The position numbers were made by a program, and so were the translations under genes. This document shows, one piece after another, positions 60,400 to 64,000 of a DNA stretch of 64,000 nucleotides. Source of the DNA: Ptychodera flava (lineage: Eukaryota > Hemichordata > Enteropneusta > Ptychoderidae); NCBI RefSeq assembly GCF_041260155.1, contig NW_027248392.1:567501-631500 (forward strand). The letters run 5' to 3'. The notes under the pieces are model-generated. The model had not been told where the DNA came from and did not search any database. It was given only the letters and a program-made list of their open reading frames with translations. Numbering within the stretch: position 1 is the first letter of the stretch; each line of letters starts with the position of its first letter.

Positions 60400-61130
60400 C
60401 ATACATGCACCTAGATCGCGAAACAAACCGATTTGTCGTGATCGATACCGTGCTCTCATGAATTTTTTACAAAAAGTGACCCGATAAGTTTAGATGTGGA
60501 AACATAAAAGGCATGTCCAACGAAATTTCGAGTCGCTAAAACTATGGTTATTTCCGGGAAAGGAATGGGGATGCCGTCGATCGTTTTATTTTCATAGTTC
60601 AGTAACGTCGCGGCTTCAGTCGAGTCGTAAGGCTCAATGTGGACGTCGTACCTGGCGATCCAGGTTGGTGATAAACCCGAAATCTACACCTCAACGTAAG
60701 TTCAACTGAATAAATGAGTACGGTATAATCCTGGGGAAAGTGACATAGAATTCACAAACATAGAGTCATTCGACGAACAACTAACATTTCCTTCATCACA
60801 AAGAAAGTTTCGTAAATTCTCGCCCGTAATCAAACCTGCAGCCTAAGGCTGTAGCGAAGACAAAAGCTGTCCAGCTGTAGTCTTATGCAGCAAGCAGCGC
60901 TGTTGAATCCGATGTATTTCGAAAGTTGACTCACACAACACTCACAACAGACAGAGTTTCCGTCAAGTAACAAAAGAAGGATGTATTACGGGCAAGTCCG
61001 TAAGACGATGACGACGATTGACGAGTTGACACCGGAGGAGACAGGTGACGGCAGCGTTGTGGCCACGAACATGCAATGACCGTACTACGCGTGTCGTCGA
61101 ACGGAATCTTTCACGCTCGCCAAGGTCGTA
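60400..61130 (+). repeat. dispersed repeat, copy related to 13.8-15.7 kb
   Basis: GATCGATACCGTGCTCTCATGA, CCAACGAAATTTCGAGTCGC and ATTCGACGAACAACTAAC match the minus-strand copy in receptor intron 3. The B-box-like part is mutated here (AATCAAACCTGCAG). No intact reading frame. Confidence 0.6.
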
Positions 61131-62089
61131 AACTTGTTTGATATCTTCTGAATTTTCTTCATAACTTTATTTGTAAATATTCTAAATAGCACTGAATACT
61201 ATATGGCTACCCGTCGCTAGCGCGGTGAAAGCTATGGCATGTCCGCTGATGGTCGACTTGCATTGGTAACGGTACACCGCGAGACAATAATTGACATCTT
61301 CACGTGACCGAATCCGTATGTCTGATTGGTGGAGATACCATTCGATGTATTGTTATGTGAGCAAACACGAACAAAAAGGTGAACTCAGCAATTTCCCTAT
61401 AAAACGAAATTTATAACGACAAATAAAACTAATCACTTTGTAAAGGGATAAAGTGCACACTGTAAAAGTTTACAGGCTACTTATCTCAGCTGGGACGGCA
61501 AAGCTCCAAGTCAGACAATGAGACAGAATAAGCAGTCCTTTGGCTTGCTTGCAGGCTTGGGTTTGCACGAAGTCCACAGAATAAATCCAGCGTTGCTGTG
61601 AAGTTCTTGGAAATCTTGCAATTAATACTGCTGGAGTTTCTAAAATCTTGAAGTAACACGCAGGAGACACGATCCCAAATGTCTGACTACAAGCTGTTCC
61701 CTGTCCCCTATTTATATTCAAACGGTTGTATAAGAGACAGTAAGAACAGTCTAGAAATTCTATTGATATGCTAATCACTGCTCAAAAATTGTCGCCCTTA
61801 CACGACTAATTACATTTCCAGAATATTATAATCATGACTAATTGAATTCAAGGTCGTGAGGTCGTAAAGGACAGTGACCTTGAGAAAGTTCTAGACTAAT
61901 TAAACTCAGGTCATGAGTGGGGGGGGGACGTACATAACAGTATCAAAAATTCAATTTGATTGGATTTATGAATGAAAGCATCTCATGAGTTACGAACCGC
62001 TTTACTTATTAAATGTAAGTAATCCGCGTAAATAAAACACAAATCCCGACGAAATTCATGCAATTTGTTAGAATAATTTTGATCCATTT

Positions 62090-62900
62090 ACGTCAAAAGA
62101 AAAATAAGAAGACTGTTCATGTGATAAATATATAATCCCATGGAATTTTTCTCTGTTTGACGTATAGGAATAACAACATAAACTGCCGCGAATCGATACC
62201 TGTGTGACGTGGAACATGGCTAACCCCAGTTCTAAGTTATCAACTTTTTTCTGCGCAAATACCATTCATACATGTACACCGCGACGCTTTCGTGCACAGA
62301 TCAATATGTCGCGATCGATACCGTGCTGTCGTGACATTTTTACGAAAAGAAGATGCGATAAATTCAGAAATGGAAACATGAAACACATATCAAACGAAAT
62401 TTTGAGTCGCTTAAGCTGTATCTTTACAAAAAAATAGAATGGAGCTGCCGTCGTTCAGTTAATAGCTTAATTAAGTCGTATGGCTCAATGTAGACGTCAT
62501 ACCTGAGTGATAAAACCCGAAATCTACATCTCAAGGCAAGTTTAACTGCATACATAAGTACAGTATGATCTTCGGGAAAGCGACATGGGTAGGTACAAAA
62601 CAAAATATAAATACCGTAAATTCTAAATCGGAATCGAACCTGCAGCGCCTGCATAGGGCTGTGACGTAGCCTGAACTCTGCTTTACTGGAGTGCAGAGCT
62701 TTAGATGTATTACAGAAAGTCGGATCGGACAATAGATAAGAGCTTCAGTCAAGTCACAAAACGTAGAGGTGTTTACTGGCAAGATATGTGTCACTGCTAA
62801 CACTAAAGTCACTGTGTAAGACGTAAACATTGCCGATGGGGATTGGTTGGAATGAAGAGTGACATCGGTGGAGACCAGTGACGCACAGCAAGTGAGGCTA
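62090..62900 (+). repeat. dispersed repeat, third copy
   Basis: It starts with a GACTGTTCATGT...TCCCATGGAATTTTTCTC block shared with 13.79-13.96 kb (reverse) and continues with GCGATCGATACCGTGCT, AAACGAAATTTTGAGTCGC and GGAATCGAACCTGCAG. The last is a perfect pol III B-box on the minus strand (62633-62643). Confidence 0.6.
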
Positions 62901-63254
62901 CCCAAAATTCTCCATGATCTGTAAACACGAAGATCACTCACTGAACTGAAGCAAATTTCTTCTGTACACAGAACAACTCGGTCCATATTTCACAATTCTG
63001 GCAACATAGTTCTGATAATCATAATTTTCTGATTTCTCACTGTGAATAATGAGAAGATCAACCCCTTTTCCGTGGAGGATATAGCAATTTTGTAATTTTG
63101 TCGACAAAGATTTTGACAGCCATATACAATATTTTCAAGGAAACTAAGGGAATAAGTTGCATCTATGTTGGCAAAAGAAAGGGTATTGACTTTTTAACGT
63201 TCGTAACAAAGGAAATTTGCATGTCTGACAGGTGGTATGATGAGACAATCTTTA

Positions 63255-63680
63255 CGGTGGCCCCTACACGCCACGGAACTCTATTACTTTTGAATATAAA
63301 CTCTAATTTTTCTTGACAATATCTTTAATATTTGTAAGAGATTTAATTTCTCCACCGCAAACTCTTAATTTCGTACGTGCAACTTTATCTTCACTTTATC
63401 TTAACTTTAACTTCTCGAAAGTAGTGTTAGTTTTAACAATAAATAAAACTTTAACTTCTCGAAAGTAGTTTTAGTTTCAACAATAAAGAAAATATATTTC
63501 TCATAAGTATTTTTTTTTTTGTAAAACAAAAGTGAAATTTTTTCCAGACAACAGACTCCCCTACACGTCATGGAAATTTATTACTTTTGAACATAAACTC
63601 CTATTTCTTGGCAGTATATTTAATATTTGTAAGAAATTTTATTTCTCAACAGCAAACTTTGATTTCTGAACGGGGAAACT
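63255..63680. repeat. ~298-bp tandem duplication
   Basis: CCCCTACACG(C/T)CA(C/T)GGAA at 63260 recurs at 63558, followed in both by TTATTACTTTTGAA(T/C)ATAAACTC and TTTAATATTTGTAAGA. Within it, AACTTTAACTTCTCGAAAGT is itself repeated (63405, 63450). The T-rich tail to 64000 continues with similar CTTTAACTTTT units. Confidence 0.7.
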
Positions 63681-64000
63681 TTATTTTTTGGGTAAACTAT
63701 TTTAAAAACTTTTAACAAAAACACTTTAACTTTTAAAAAATAACTTTAACTTTGAACAAAATATTTGTTTCTCAAACCGTTTTTTTTTATTTCGAAAAGA
63801 AGTAAAAATTGTTCACAGAAAGAGTTTAAGATTTTTGCTGAGCGCGAACTGTGTTACTTAAATAACACAACCTTATGTTTTTAGAGCAGAAAACTTAAAT
63901 TCTTTAAGACAGGTTTTATTTTTTAAGAGTAAAATTAATTTCTCTATGGAAAAAAGATTTTCTCAGCGCAGCAAATTAAAATGTAGTGAATAAAACTTTT

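Noticed and set aside
62531..62986. 151-codon minus-strand frame
   Set aside because: It lies on the dispersed repeat, is not preserved in the other copies and has no recognisable domain.

Overview
This is a eukaryotic, intron-rich, AT-rich metazoan window. It has GT-AG introns, phase-1 immunoglobulin-domain exons, long GA/CT/TTCA microsatellites and dense DNA-transposon debris. Domain content (an Ig/FNIII receptor tyrosine kinase, a P2X7-type cytoplasmic 'ballast' domain, and a multi-exon DDE transposase family I know mostly from marine animals) suggests an invertebrate deuterostome such as a hemichordate, echinoderm or amphioxus. The species cannot be fixed from sequence alone. No rRNA, CRISPR array or operon is present. 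Layout, left to right. 1-2.0 kb: intergenic sequence with a small hairpin MITE. 2.04-6.64 kb: an old dispersed repeat split by a 3.3-kb foldback transposon (51-bp tandem arrays inside long inverted arms, 7-bp target duplication). 8.38-30.84 kb: one plus-strand gene of about 20 exons encoding signal peptide, seven Ig domains, one FNIII domain, a transmembrane segment, a juxtamembrane region with two YESI motifs, and a tyrosine-kinase-like domain. That domain has lost the glycine loop, the HRD Asp, the catalytic-loop Asn and the DFG Asp, so it reads as a receptor pseudokinase. Two exons also carry frameshifts. Its introns hold a 3.1-kb repeat element with a ~146-bp internal repeat, several MITEs, a SINE-like fragment and microsatellites. 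31.72-44.84 kb: what I read as a single 13.1-kb DNA transposon. It is flanked by TTAA, bounded by 25-bp imperfect inverted repeats beginning AGGGACATTA, and holds two convergent genes. One is a plus-strand ~15-exon DDE-type transposase (Kolobok-like by target site and catalytic motifs). The other is a minus-strand 4-exon gene for an RG-rich protein ending in a P2X7-receptor-type zinc-binding ballast domain without any channel part. Both genes start close to an element end, behind matching NRF1-like and CRE-like sites. This is the most interesting object in the window. 44.84-64 kb: no convincing host gene. It holds microsatellites, a ~4.9-kb inverted-repeat element with a second 1.5-kb element nested in it, a family of short GC-rich hairpins, a second copy of a hairpin-plus-69-codon-ORF element (first copy at 25.3 kb), further dispersed repeats paralogous to those at 2-6.6 kb and 13.8-15.7 kb, and a ~298-bp tandem repeat at the right edge. 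How the parts work together: the receptor gene is the only host gene I can support. The transposase and ballast protein probably function, or functioned, together in mobilising the 13.1-kb element. Several one-base frameshifts lie at homopolymers (12 C, 7 G and 5 G on the coding strands), so some lesions could be assembly errors rather than decay. All homology statements come from recognition by eye. No database search was run.
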